In this document: positions 35,260 through 43,703 of the stretch, piece by piece
Layout: each line of letters begins with the position of its first letter
Position numbering within the stretch: the stretch's first letter is position 1
From: Pedobacter psychrotolerans
GTDB lineage: Bacteria; Bacteroidota; Bacteroidia; Sphingobacteriales; Sphingobacteriaceae
Direction of reading: 5' to 3'
DNA: 64,000 nt
NCBI RefSeq assembly: GCF_004340665.1
Contig: NZ_SLWO01000004.1
Location: 186,001 to 250,000 of the forward strand
Position numbers and translations under genes: made by a program
The notes under the pieces: model-generated
What the model saw: only the letters and a program-made list of their open reading frames with translations
What the model was told of the DNA's origin: nothing
Database searches by the model: none

Positions 35260-36267
35260 CTAACACCCTGTAGATTCTCTTTTGATTAAAGTTGATTTAA
35301 GAATGATGTCCTGATCATCTCCATGACCTTTTTTGTTTAAAATTTTAAACAGGCAGGTAGCGGCTTCACGGCCAATTTCAAAAGCTGGTTGTGTTATCGT
35401 GGTTAATGATGGATTCAGGAGATGCGCGGTAGCCTGATTTGAAAAACTTATGATTTTAATATCTTCCGGAATCTGGAACTTGAGTGCTTTGCAGGCGGTA
35501 TAAGCTGGAATTACAAATTCTTCTATGGATGAAAAAAGTGCATCAGGTTGATGCTGACTTAGTAGATCACTGATTTGTTTTAAATTTTGTTCTTCATCCT
35601 CCACATATTTGATCACCAACTGATCATCTACCATTAATCCGTTATCTTGCAAAGCATCTTCAAAACCAGAAAACCTTGCTTTGCCAGCAGGCAAATTTTC
35701 TAAGCCATATAAATAAGCGATTTTTTTACAGCCACACTCAATTAAATGAACAGTGGCATCATATGAAATTTCATAATCATCGGTGGCTACATTATAAGCA
35801 TCCAAATCTTTATAAACCCGATCAAAAAACACCAATGGTACTTTCTTCACGAGATTTTTATAATAATCTAAATTATATTCACTGCTAGATACTGAAGTAA
35901 GAATCCCGTCTACCCGCCCATTGAGTAAACTATTGGTGAAAGACATTTCCATTTCAATATCTTCGTGCGTTTGATAAATCAATACATGGTGCCCGTACTT
36001 TCTGGCAATTTCCTCAATACCTTTAATTGCCCTTGAAAAAAAATTATTGGCCACAAAAGGAATAATTACGGCGATGGTTTTGGTCTTATTGCTTCTTAAA
36101 TTACTGGCTGCAGGATTTGGTGTATAATTAAGCTGTTTAGCCAGGTCCCAAACCCTGTTCTTTGTTTTTAAACTAATCTCATAGCTATCATTAAGTGCCT
36201 TAGAAACAGTTGCAATAGAAATATTGAGTTCTTGTGCTAATCGTTTAATATTAACCTCTCCAGACAT
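35260..36267 (-). CDS. LacI-family transcription regulator
   Basis: A 335-residue regulator. The helix-turn-helix and hinge helix fill residues 5-60 (IKRLAQELNISIATVSKALN, then NYTPNPAASNLRS), followed by a periplasmic-binding-protein-like domain (TIAVIIPFVANNFFSRAIKG, ending in IKRESTGC). It probably represses the two flanking arms and releases on binding a sugar or inositol-type inducer. It is the only dedicated regulator of this locus; no SusR-like sensor or ECF sigma pair is present. Confidence 0.92.
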   Translation of the reverse strand: MSGEVNIKRLAQELNISIATVSKALNDSYEISLKTKNRVWDLAKQLNYTPNPAASNLRSNKTKTIAVIIPFVANNFFSRAIKGIEEIARKYGHHVLIYQTHEDIEMEMSFTNSLLNGRVDGILTSVSSSEYNLDYYKNLVKKVPLVFFDRVYKDLDAYNVATDDYEISYDATVHLIECGCKKIAYLYGLENLPAGKARFSGFEDALQDNGLMVDDQLVIKYVEDEEQNLKQISDLLSQHQPDALFSSIEEFVIPAYTACKALKFQIPEDIKIISFSNQATAHLLNPSLTTITQPAFEIGREAATCLFKILNKKGHGDDQDIILKSTLIKRESTGC

Positions 36268-36568
36268 TCTTCGTTATTTATGTTTTGTTTGTTTGTTTTT
36301 TATGATTGCGATAACAAAGAGTTTATTCTTAACTATTTTGAATATGAATTTTAATTAGTTAGAGTTACTTTTTTGAACCGCTTGGAATTATCAATTCCTG
36401 CTGGCTTATCAAATTCCAGTTGCGAAAATATAAAATAATTATCATAATAATACCCCAGCAGAAAGGTAGAATACTTTATTAAAACATACTGGTTACAAAC
36501 CAATTAACCTTCTAACCCATCAGCATTAAAATATTAATAAACATCGCTGCACTAAATTTTGCTGAATT

Positions 36569-36588
36569 TTACGTAATCGTTTAAGTAA
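36569..36588. promoter_or_regulatory. LacI-type operator before the inositol oxygenase-SusCD arm
   Basis: TTACGTAATC/GTTTAAGTAA has 8 of 10 symmetric pairs about the central CG at 36578-36579. It is the only strong feature in the divergent gap 36268-36680 and lies 92 nt before the inositol oxygenase ATG. Confidence 0.65.
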
Positions 36589-36680
36589 ATAAAAACGGTA
36601 AATCATAAAATTTTAAGGTTTCAAAAACTCAACTTTAGGAAACCAAAAAGATAATTTTTAACCAAATCATTTCTAATCTT

Positions 36681-37568
36681 ATGAGAAACGAAAATATCGT
36701 TTCAAAGGATGATCACAATCCTTTGAAAAATCTTGATCAATGGGAAGAGGATTTATTAGTCCGTTATCCTGATCCAACCAGCATTAATGCAGATAAAAAA
36801 GAAGATCAGTTCAGGAACTATGAAGAAACTGAAAAAGATGGCGTAAAAGAATTTTACAGATTAAATCATACTTATCAAACTTATGATTTTGTTCAGCAGA
36901 AAAAAGCTGATTATTTAAAGTTTGATAAAGAAGAAATGCCAATCTGGAATGCGTTTGATTTCTTAAATAAACTGGTTGATGATTCTGACCCTGACACGGA
37001 TTTAGATCAGATGCAGCACCTTTTACAAACTTCTGAAGCGATACGAAATGATGGCCACCCAGATTGGATGGTATTGGTTGGACTGATTCACGATATGGGC
37101 AAAGTGCTTTGCTTATATGGCGAGCCGCAATGGGCCGTTGTGGGTGATACCTTTCCGGTGGGTTGTGCTTATTCAGATAAAATTGTGTATTCAGAATTTT
37201 TTAGTGCAAACCCTGATTTCCATAATCCCGTTTACCAAACCAAACTTGGCGTTTATACGCAAAATTGCGGGCTTGATCACGTGGATATGTCATGGGGGCA
37301 TGATGAATACGTATACCACATGATGAAGCCTTATTTACCCGAATCTGGATTATATATGCTGCGTTATCATTCGTTTTATTCGCAACACCGGGAAAATGCA
37401 TATGATCATTTGATGAGTGAAAAAGACCACGAAATGTTTAAGTGGGTAAGACTGTTCAATCCATATGATTTATATTCTAAAAACCCTAACCAAAAGAGTT
37501 GGGAAGAATTACAGCCCTACTACAAAGCATTGGTTGCGAAATACCTCCCTCCTACAATTAAATTTTAA
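36681..37568 (+). CDS. Inositol oxygenase (MIOX)
   Basis: A 295-residue cytosolic di-iron enzyme that converts myo-inositol and oxygen to D-glucuronate. The ligand set known from the mammalian enzyme can be placed: His113 (MQHLLQT), His137-Asp138 (GLIHDMGKV), His207 (SWGHDEYVYHM), His230 (LRYHSFYSQH) and Asp263 (FNPYDLYSK). Length matches the eukaryotic family. It is the first gene of the plus arm and is followed by susC after 52 nt. This location implies that the imported glycan yields inositol. Confidence 0.93.
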   Translation: MRNENIVSKDDHNPLKNLDQWEEDLLVRYPDPTSINADKKEDQFRNYEETEKDGVKEFYRLNHTYQTYDFVQQKKADYLKFDKEEMPIWNAFDFLNKLVDDSDPDTDLDQMQHLLQTSEAIRNDGHPDWMVLVGLIHDMGKVLCLYGEPQWAVVGDTFPVGCAYSDKIVYSEFFSANPDFHNPVYQTKLGVYTQNCGLDHVDMSWGHDEYVYHMMKPYLPESGLYMLRYHSFYSQHRENAYDHLMSEKDHEMFKWVRLFNPYDLYSKNPNQKSWEELQPYYKALVAKYLPPTIKF

Positions 37569-37620
37569 CTAACAATAACTAAATCAAACAAATTATTTAT
37601 GAACTTAATTTTACTCACTC

Positions 37621-40600
37621 ATGGGAATTAACTTTACGCACTTTAAGTATAGTTTTGTTCTTCTGGTTCTCTTACTCATTGGGCAATCTTTCAATAATGT
37701 TTATGCACAAACAGAGCGCAAAATTTCAGGAAATTTATTAGACAATACCAACCAGCCCATCATTGGTGCTTCTGTTGCAGTAAAAGGAAGTACTAAAGTT
37801 ACTTCAACTGGCACAGGCGGATCATTCAGTATTTCAGCAAAAACGGGAGATAAAATTGTTTTCAGTTTTTTAGGATATGAAACCAAAGAACTTACCGTAG
37901 CTGCTGCATCAACCTATCAGGTAATCATTACTGAAGCCAGTTCATCACTTACTGATGTGGTGGTAGTTGGTTATGGTAAAAGTACCAGAAAGGCTTTAAC
38001 CAGTTCAATCTCCACTGTTAAAGGAGATGACTTGAACAAGGGAGCAATTAGTGATGTTGGCCAGATGTTACAAGGTAAAGTACCTGGATTGAACATTACC
38101 CGCAGCGGAGACCCAAACCGTAACGCAGCGATTATTATGAGAGGTGCTTCTACACTTCGTGAAGGTGCGCAATCTCCATTATTTGTAATTGATGGTGTAG
38201 TGGGTGCTGACATTTCCATTATTGCACCTGACGATATCGCTTCTATAGACGTACTGAAAGACGCTGCTGCAGCCGCCATTTATGGAAACAGGGCTGCAAA
38301 CGGTGTCATCATGGTCACAACCAAAAAAGGTGTCGCCGGACAAACTCAAATTGCATATAACGGTTATTTTGGAGTTGAGAATGTTTCAAATAGATATGAG
38401 ATGATGAATGCAGATCAATTACGTGCTTTTTTAGCGAAAAATAATTCTGCATTAACGCCAGCGAATGATAAAGGTGCCAACACCAATTGGCAAGATGAAG
38501 TGCAAAGAAGCGACGCGATGTCTCAAAATCATAACATTTCATTAAGTGGAGGGACAGAAAAAACAACTTACAACGCAAGTGTAAACTATTTTAACCAACA
38601 AGGAATTATTAAAACCAGTGGTTTAGATAGATTTATTGGCCGTGTTGGTGTGGAGCAAAAAGCTTTCAATGACAAACTTAAACTTTCATTTAATTTAAGC
38701 AATTCTGTGAGCAATGCAGATTTGGTTCCTTACAGAAACACAATTCTTTCGCAAATGCTTACTTACTTGCCGACAGCTCCGGTAAGAAATCCAGATGGAA
38801 GTTATTTTGACAATCTAGTTCAAACCAGCTATTACAATCCGGTTTCCATGTTAGAAAATGGAAAAGAAAACCTAAAAACCAAAAATATTTTAGGAAACCT
38901 GAGTGCTAATTTGAAATTGCCTTTTGGATTTACGTATGACATCAATGTTTCTTACCAAAATACACAGAATGTTTATGGTGCATTTTATAATAGTATTTAT
39001 ACTTCTCGTTACAACAATGTAAGAAACACACCTGATCCGCCCGCAAATCCTACATTTGTATCATTGGTTGGCCAAAATGGTGTTGCATTGAGAAATGCAT
39101 ATCAAAATACAAATAAAATTTTAGAAACTTATCTTACCTGGAATAAGAAGTTCGGGGACCATGATATTAATGCGGTAGTTGGATATTCTTATCAGCAATC
39201 TTTAAATAATGATGGTTTTCAAGCTACATCTACCAATTTCCCGGTTAACGAGGTTGGTTATAATAATTTAAGTTTAGGAAACCCATATGCTGTAAGCGAT
39301 TTTAGGGTAAACTTTAATCCAGATGTTATATATCAGGAAATATTAATGATTTCTGATTTTGCAAGGGTTAACTATAATTATAAAAACAAATACTTAATTC
39401 AGGGATCAATTAGAAGAGATGGCTCCAATGTATTCGGCAAAAACGAACAATGGGGTTATTTTCCATCGGTTGGTGCAGCCTGGAATATCGACCAGGAAAA
39501 CTTCCTGAAAAATCAAAATGTGATCAGATCATTAAAACTGCGTGGAAGTTATGGTATTGCCGGAAACTCACTTGGTTTTGCACCACTAACAACTAAACTT
39601 ATTTATGGGCAGGTAGGCCAATTTTATTATAATGGCTCACCTAGAGAAGGCGCTTATGGTGCTATCCAAAATGAAAACCCAGATTTACGTTGGGAGAAAA
39701 CAGCAACAACCAATTTAGGTGTAGACTTTGGTTTATTTGGCGGAAGATTAAGTGGTTCAGTCGATTGGTACAATAAGCGAACCACTGATTTAATTCTAAC
39801 CTTCGATGTTGATCAAAATCTTTATCCTTCTGGCCAACTTACCGCAAATGTGGGCAAATTAAGCAATAAAGGTATAGAGGTAGTTTTAAACGGCACACCA
39901 GTAATTACGGATAGCTTCAGTTGGACTACTGGAATTAACCTAGCCCGAAATGTGAACAAAATCATTACACTATCTGATAGTAGATACAACATTGATAACC
40001 GATTGACTATAACACCGGATGGAGCAGGACAAAGTGGTGCAACATTGCAGATTTTAGCACCTGGACAGGCTATCGGAACATTTTATACTTTCAATTATGC
40101 TGGTAAAGATGCAAATGGTGTTTCTCAGTATTATGATGCTGCTGGAAATATAAAAACGCAGGGTTTACTGAACAAAACTGACTATTATATATTAGGAAAT
40201 GCACAACCAAAAGCATTAGTTGGGTGGACCAATAATCTGCGTTACAAAAACTTCGATTTAAGTATTTTCATGAGGGCAGTTTTGGGTAGTAAAATTATGA
40301 ATGTAACGCGTGCTGATTTATTCCGCCCAAGTACCGCACAATTTACTAATATTCCAGTTGAAGTAGAAAATGAATCGGTAGCAGATTTTAACTCATATAA
40401 ATATTCAAGCCGTTTTATTGAAAATGGAAGTTACCTGAGGTTAGATAACGCGACGTTAGGTTATACCTTTAAAAAGGGACTTATTCCAGGCGTGAATTCG
40501 TTAAGAATTTATACCACTGCTAATAATTTATTTGTGATCACTGGTTACAAAGGAATCGATCCAGAGATTAATCAAGGAGGTATCGCTCCAGGTGTAGATA

Positions 40601-40662
40601 CCAACAACTTTTATCCTAAAACCAGAACATTCTTGTTTGGTTTAAACGTATCATTTAATTAA
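37621..40662 (+). CDS. SusC-type TonB-linked outer-membrane transporter
   Basis: A 1013-residue outer-membrane protein. Signal peptide to about residue 30, then a carboxypeptidase-regulatory-like domain (ISGNLLDNTNQPIIGASVAV), the SusC region (VVVVGYGKSTRKALTSSIS), a plug with VIDGV and NRAANGVIMVTTKKG, and a 22-strand-type barrel ending in a strand of the form TFLFGLNVSFN. It imports the oligosaccharide captured by the following SusD protein. No STN domain is visible at the start, so no sigma/anti-sigma signalling is expected. Confidence 0.95.
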   Translation: MGINFTHFKYSFVLLVLLLIGQSFNNVYAQTERKISGNLLDNTNQPIIGASVAVKGSTKVTSTGTGGSFSISAKTGDKIVFSFLGYETKELTVAAASTYQVIITEASSSLTDVVVVGYGKSTRKALTSSISTVKGDDLNKGAISDVGQMLQGKVPGLNITRSGDPNRNAAIIMRGASTLREGAQSPLFVIDGVVGADISIIAPDDIASIDVLKDAAAAAIYGNRAANGVIMVTTKKGVAGQTQIAYNGYFGVENVSNRYEMMNADQLRAFLAKNNSALTPANDKGANTNWQDEVQRSDAMSQNHNISLSGGTEKTTYNASVNYFNQQGIIKTSGLDRFIGRVGVEQKAFNDKLKLSFNLSNSVSNADLVPYRNTILSQMLTYLPTAPVRNPDGSYFDNLVQTSYYNPVSMLENGKENLKTKNILGNLSANLKLPFGFTYDINVSYQNTQNVYGAFYNSIYTSRYNNVRNTPDPPANPTFVSLVGQNGVALRNAYQNTNKILETYLTWNKKFGDHDINAVVGYSYQQSLNNDGFQATSTNFPVNEVGYNNLSLGNPYAVSDFRVNFNPDVIYQEILMISDFARVNYNYKNKYLIQGSIRRDGSNVFGKNEQWGYFPSVGAAWNIDQENFLKNQNVIRSLKLRGSYGIAGNSLGFAPLTTKLIYGQVGQFYYNGSPREGAYGAIQNENPDLRWEKTATTNLGVDFGLFGGRLSGSVDWYNKRTTDLILTFDVDQNLYPSGQLTANVGKLSNKGIEVVLNGTPVITDSFSWTTGINLARNVNKIITLSDSRYNIDNRLTITPDGAGQSGATLQILAPGQAIGTFYTFNYAGKDANGVSQYYDAAGNIKTQGLLNKTDYYILGNAQPKALVGWTNNLRYKNFDLSIFMRAVLGSKIMNVTRADLFRPSTAQFTNIPVEVENESVADFNSYKYSSRFIENGSYLRLDNATLGYTFKKGLIPGVNSLRIYTTANNLFVITGYKGIDPEINQGGIAPGVDTNNFYPKTRTFLFGLNVSFN

Positions 40663-40673
40663 AATCAACGAAG

Positions 40674-42272
40674 ATGAAAAGTCTTATTAAATATATCGCA
40701 GGAACAATATTAACATTGAGTGTGTTAAGCTCCTGCCATAAACTAGATTTAAAAGTGGAAACACAATTAACGCCTGAAACATTTCCACAAACAGATCAAC
40801 ACTTTATACAACTAACGGGGCAGGTTTATGTACAATTGAGACAAAATTGGGGTACGGATTACTTCTTCATGCAATCTTTAAGTACAGATGAATCAATTAT
40901 GCCTGCAAGAGGTGGTAACTGGTACGATGGAGGACGTTTTGAGCAGCATCACAAACACACCTGGGATAAAGACAACGGACATGTGAATAGTGGCTGGTCA
41001 TGGCTTTCAGGCACCATTAGTAAAGCAAATCAAAGTTTATTTTTACTTGAAAGTGCACCCGCATCAAGCGGTAAAGTAGCTGCAGTTGCTGAATTGAGGG
41101 CCACAAGAGCGCTTGCTTTTTTCATGATGATGGATTTATGGGGTAACATCCCGATTGTAACTTCTTTTGGAGAAACAACATCTCCTGAAACAAAATCCCG
41201 AACTGAGGTTTTTAATTTTATCGAAGCAGAACTTAAGGATGTACTGCCAAACTTAAGCATTACTACAGGAGCCACAACGTATGGCAGGCCAACCAAGTAC
41301 ACTGCTTACGCCATTCTAGCAAAAATGTATCTTAACGCTGAAGTTTACACTGGTACCGCTCGCTATAATGAAGCAGCGGCAATGTGCGACGCGATTATTT
41401 CTGCTACGGGTACACCATTTAGTTTAGAAACTGATTATCACAAAATGTTCTTCATTGATAATGGTTCTCAGATAAAAGAATTTATTTTCGCTATTCCTTA
41501 CGATCCTGGATTTAGCAACGGATATATGTTTTATGCCCGTTATTCATTACCAAGATCATTACAAGCAAAGTATAGTTTAAAACACACACCAAGTGCCCCC
41601 ATGAGCACTTTACCGGAGTACTATGCAAACTTTAACGATCCGAATGATAAAAGAAATGCGCAATGGATTACAGGACCTCAATTTAAATTTGATGGTTCTC
41701 CAGTTACTGTACTCACAACTAAGAAAGGTTATGATCAATTCTATACAGGATCAGATGGTGGAGATACTCTGACTTATAAGGTAAATATTATGCCTAACGT
41801 TACTTTGCGTGATGCTTCCAGACCATTCGATGCCGGAAACGACGAAATCGCCTGGAACATGGGCTACCGCAATAACAAATTCTATTGTGACAGCACCTCA
41901 TCCAATAGAAACCAGAACAATGATGTACCCATTTTCAGATATGCGGATATTCTGCTGATGAAAGCAGAAGCAAACCTTCGTGGTGCTATACCAACATTAG
42001 GTCAAACTGCTTTATCTTTAGTTAACCAAGTGAGAGCTGCTAGAACCACTTCTCCAGCTTGGGCTGCCGTAACATTAGAAGATTTATATAAAGAGCGTTG
42101 CAGAGAAATGGCATGGGAATGCTGGCACCGCAATGATATGATTCGCTTTGGTAAGTTTGAAGGAAAATGGGGCTTTAAAACAGATGCGCAAACATTCCAT
42201 CGTTTGATGCCAATTCCAGCATCAGCAATGATTTTAAATCCAAAACTGAAACAAAATCCGGGTTATAATTAA
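40674..42272 (+). CDS. SusD/RagB-family glycan-binding lipoprotein
   Basis: A 532-residue surface lipoprotein. The signal peptide ends in a lipobox LSSC (Cys21). Family blocks include GTISKANQSLFLLE, AELRATRALAFFMMMDLWGNIP, the C-terminal IFRYADILLMKAEAN and RCREMAWECWHRNDMIRFGKF. It is 11 nt after susC and forms the lid over that transporter. Confidence 0.95.
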   Translation: MKSLIKYIAGTILTLSVLSSCHKLDLKVETQLTPETFPQTDQHFIQLTGQVYVQLRQNWGTDYFFMQSLSTDESIMPARGGNWYDGGRFEQHHKHTWDKDNGHVNSGWSWLSGTISKANQSLFLLESAPASSGKVAAVAELRATRALAFFMMMDLWGNIPIVTSFGETTSPETKSRTEVFNFIEAELKDVLPNLSITTGATTYGRPTKYTAYAILAKMYLNAEVYTGTARYNEAAAMCDAIISATGTPFSLETDYHKMFFIDNGSQIKEFIFAIPYDPGFSNGYMFYARYSLPRSLQAKYSLKHTPSAPMSTLPEYYANFNDPNDKRNAQWITGPQFKFDGSPVTVLTTKKGYDQFYTGSDGGDTLTYKVNIMPNVTLRDASRPFDAGNDEIAWNMGYRNNKFYCDSTSSNRNQNNDVPIFRYADILLMKAEANLRGAIPTLGQTALSLVNQVRAARTTSPAWAAVTLEDLYKERCREMAWECWHRNDMIRFGKFEGKWGFKTDAQTFHRLMPIPASAMILNPKLKQNPGYN

Positions 42273-42289
42273 AATTAAAGGACGGTAAA

Positions 42290-42329
42290 GAAGAACTTTC
42301 TCTAAAATAGTGTTTAGAGAAAGTTCTTC
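42290..42329 (+). terminator. Long perfect hairpin after susD
   Basis: GAAGAACTTTCTCTAAA (42290-42306) pairs exactly with TTTAGAGAAAGTTCTTC (42313-42329). There is no proper T-run, so it may be an mRNA-stabilising or attenuating element that sets susCD apart from the downstream enzymes. Confidence 0.7.
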
Positions 42330-42371
42330 CTCATTACAGGTTATTCAGAAAAAATACCCAAATTCATCTCT

Positions 42372-42461
42372 ATGATTAAACGATTACTTTTTTTATTTCC
42401 ATTACTCACTTCTGTTTCATTACAGGCACAAGTTCTTACCTCTGGATACCCGCCATATTAA
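42372..42461 (+). pseudogene. Orphan signal-peptide ORF, 29 aa
   Basis: ATG 42372 to TAA 42461 encodes a complete signal peptide (MIKRLLFLFPLLTSVSLQAQ) followed by only nine residues. It probably remains from a secreted enzyme gene whose body was deleted between susD and the acetyltransferase gene. A functional leader peptide is the alternative. The next gene starts 14 nt later. Confidence 0.5.
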
Positions 42462-42475
42462 TTTACAATCTACAA

Positions 42476-43702
42476 ATGGACACCGCAAAAATTACAGCAG
42501 CAAAATTGCCTGACCAAAAAAGCAAACGGTTGATTTCACTCGATGCATTGAGGGGTTTTGACATGTTCTGGATTGTAAGCGGCGAAGGGATTTTTCATGG
42601 ATTAGCAAATGGTGTAAAAGAAAAGTATGCATTGGTTCAAAATCCTAAAGATTGGACTATCGCCACAAATGAAAACCTATCTATATTTGAACGGATTTTA
42701 ATTGGTATCAGCAATCAATTACACCATTCACCCTGGAATGGCTTCACTTTCTATGACCTGATTTTCCCATTATTTATTTTTATATCGGGAGTATCTATGC
42801 CATATTCCTATCAAAAATATTTCGACCAAAAAAATACAGGTAACCATTCTTCAAAGCCCATCTATAAAGCTTTAATTAAGCGAACACTCATTTTAATTTT
42901 GCTGGGCGTTATTGTAAATGGCCTTTTTAAATGGAATGGATATGAAAATACAAGGTTTGCCAGTGTGCTCGCCAGAATTGGATTATCTACATTTTTTGCC
43001 GCATTAATTTATTTAAATTTTTCACTGCCAAAGCAAATTATCTGGTTCTTCGCCATTCTCATTGGTTATTACCTATTTATGGCTTATGTACCTATACCCC
43101 ATTTTGGTCGCGGAGTGTTAACACCCGAAGGCAATCTTTCCGCTTATATAGATAGGATATTATTGCCTGGTAAACTGCATCGAAAGGTATATGATCCTGA
43201 GGGATTACTCAGTACCATCCCTGCAATCTGTTCCGCAATGATGGGTATTTTTGTTGGTACTTTTATCAAATCTGCCTCTCCTCTTTTAAGCATTCAAAAG
43301 AAGCTAATGGGGTTATTTTTAGGAGGTGTCTTATGCCTGATCACCGGCCTAACTTGGGGCTTATTTTTTCCGGTTAACAAAACCATGTGGACCAGCTCAT
43401 TCGTGCTTTTTGCCGGAGGATGGAGCATTTTACTTTTCACAATCTTCTATTACATCATTGATGTGAAGTCGCTAAAAAAATGGAGTATGCCATTTGTATG
43501 GATGGGTACCAATTCCATACTCATTTATATTTTTGCACATGGTTTTCTTAATTTTGAATCTACCTCACAATTTCTTTTCGGAGGACTCATTAACCAAATA
43601 CCAATGGCCTGGCAACAAGCAGGCTTATGGACAGGTGTTTTACTTATACAATTATTACTCTTAAAGTTTCTTTACGATAAAAAGTGGTTCCTAAAAATCT
43701 AA
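42476..43702 (+). CDS. Membrane acetyltransferase, HGSNAT-like (DUF5009 type)
   Basis: A 408-residue inner-membrane protein with about ten helices. The start RLISLDALRGFDMFWI and LHHSPWNGFTFYDLIFPLF match the HxxWNG region of human heparan-alpha-glucosaminide N-acetyltransferase, in which a His takes acetyl from cytosolic acetyl-CoA and passes it across the membrane. His84 is the candidate here. The GH89 gene starts 1 nt after its stop. The pairing suggests acetylation of a terminal alpha-glucosamine so that the GH89 enzyme can cleave it. Specificity is inferred. Confidence 0.82.
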   Translation: MDTAKITAAKLPDQKSKRLISLDALRGFDMFWIVSGEGIFHGLANGVKEKYALVQNPKDWTIATNENLSIFERILIGISNQLHHSPWNGFTFYDLIFPLFIFISGVSMPYSYQKYFDQKNTGNHSSKPIYKALIKRTLILILLGVIVNGLFKWNGYENTRFASVLARIGLSTFFAALIYLNFSLPKQIIWFFAILIGYYLFMAYVPIPHFGRGVLTPEGNLSAYIDRILLPGKLHRKVYDPEGLLSTIPAICSAMMGIFVGTFIKSASPLLSIQKKLMGLFLGGVLCLITGLTWGLFFPVNKTMWTSSFVLFAGGWSILLFTIFYYIIDVKSLKKWSMPFVWMGTNSILIYIFAHGFLNFESTSQFLFGGLINQIPMAWQQAGLWTGVLLIQLLLLKFLYDKKWFLKI

Positions 43703-43703
43703 C

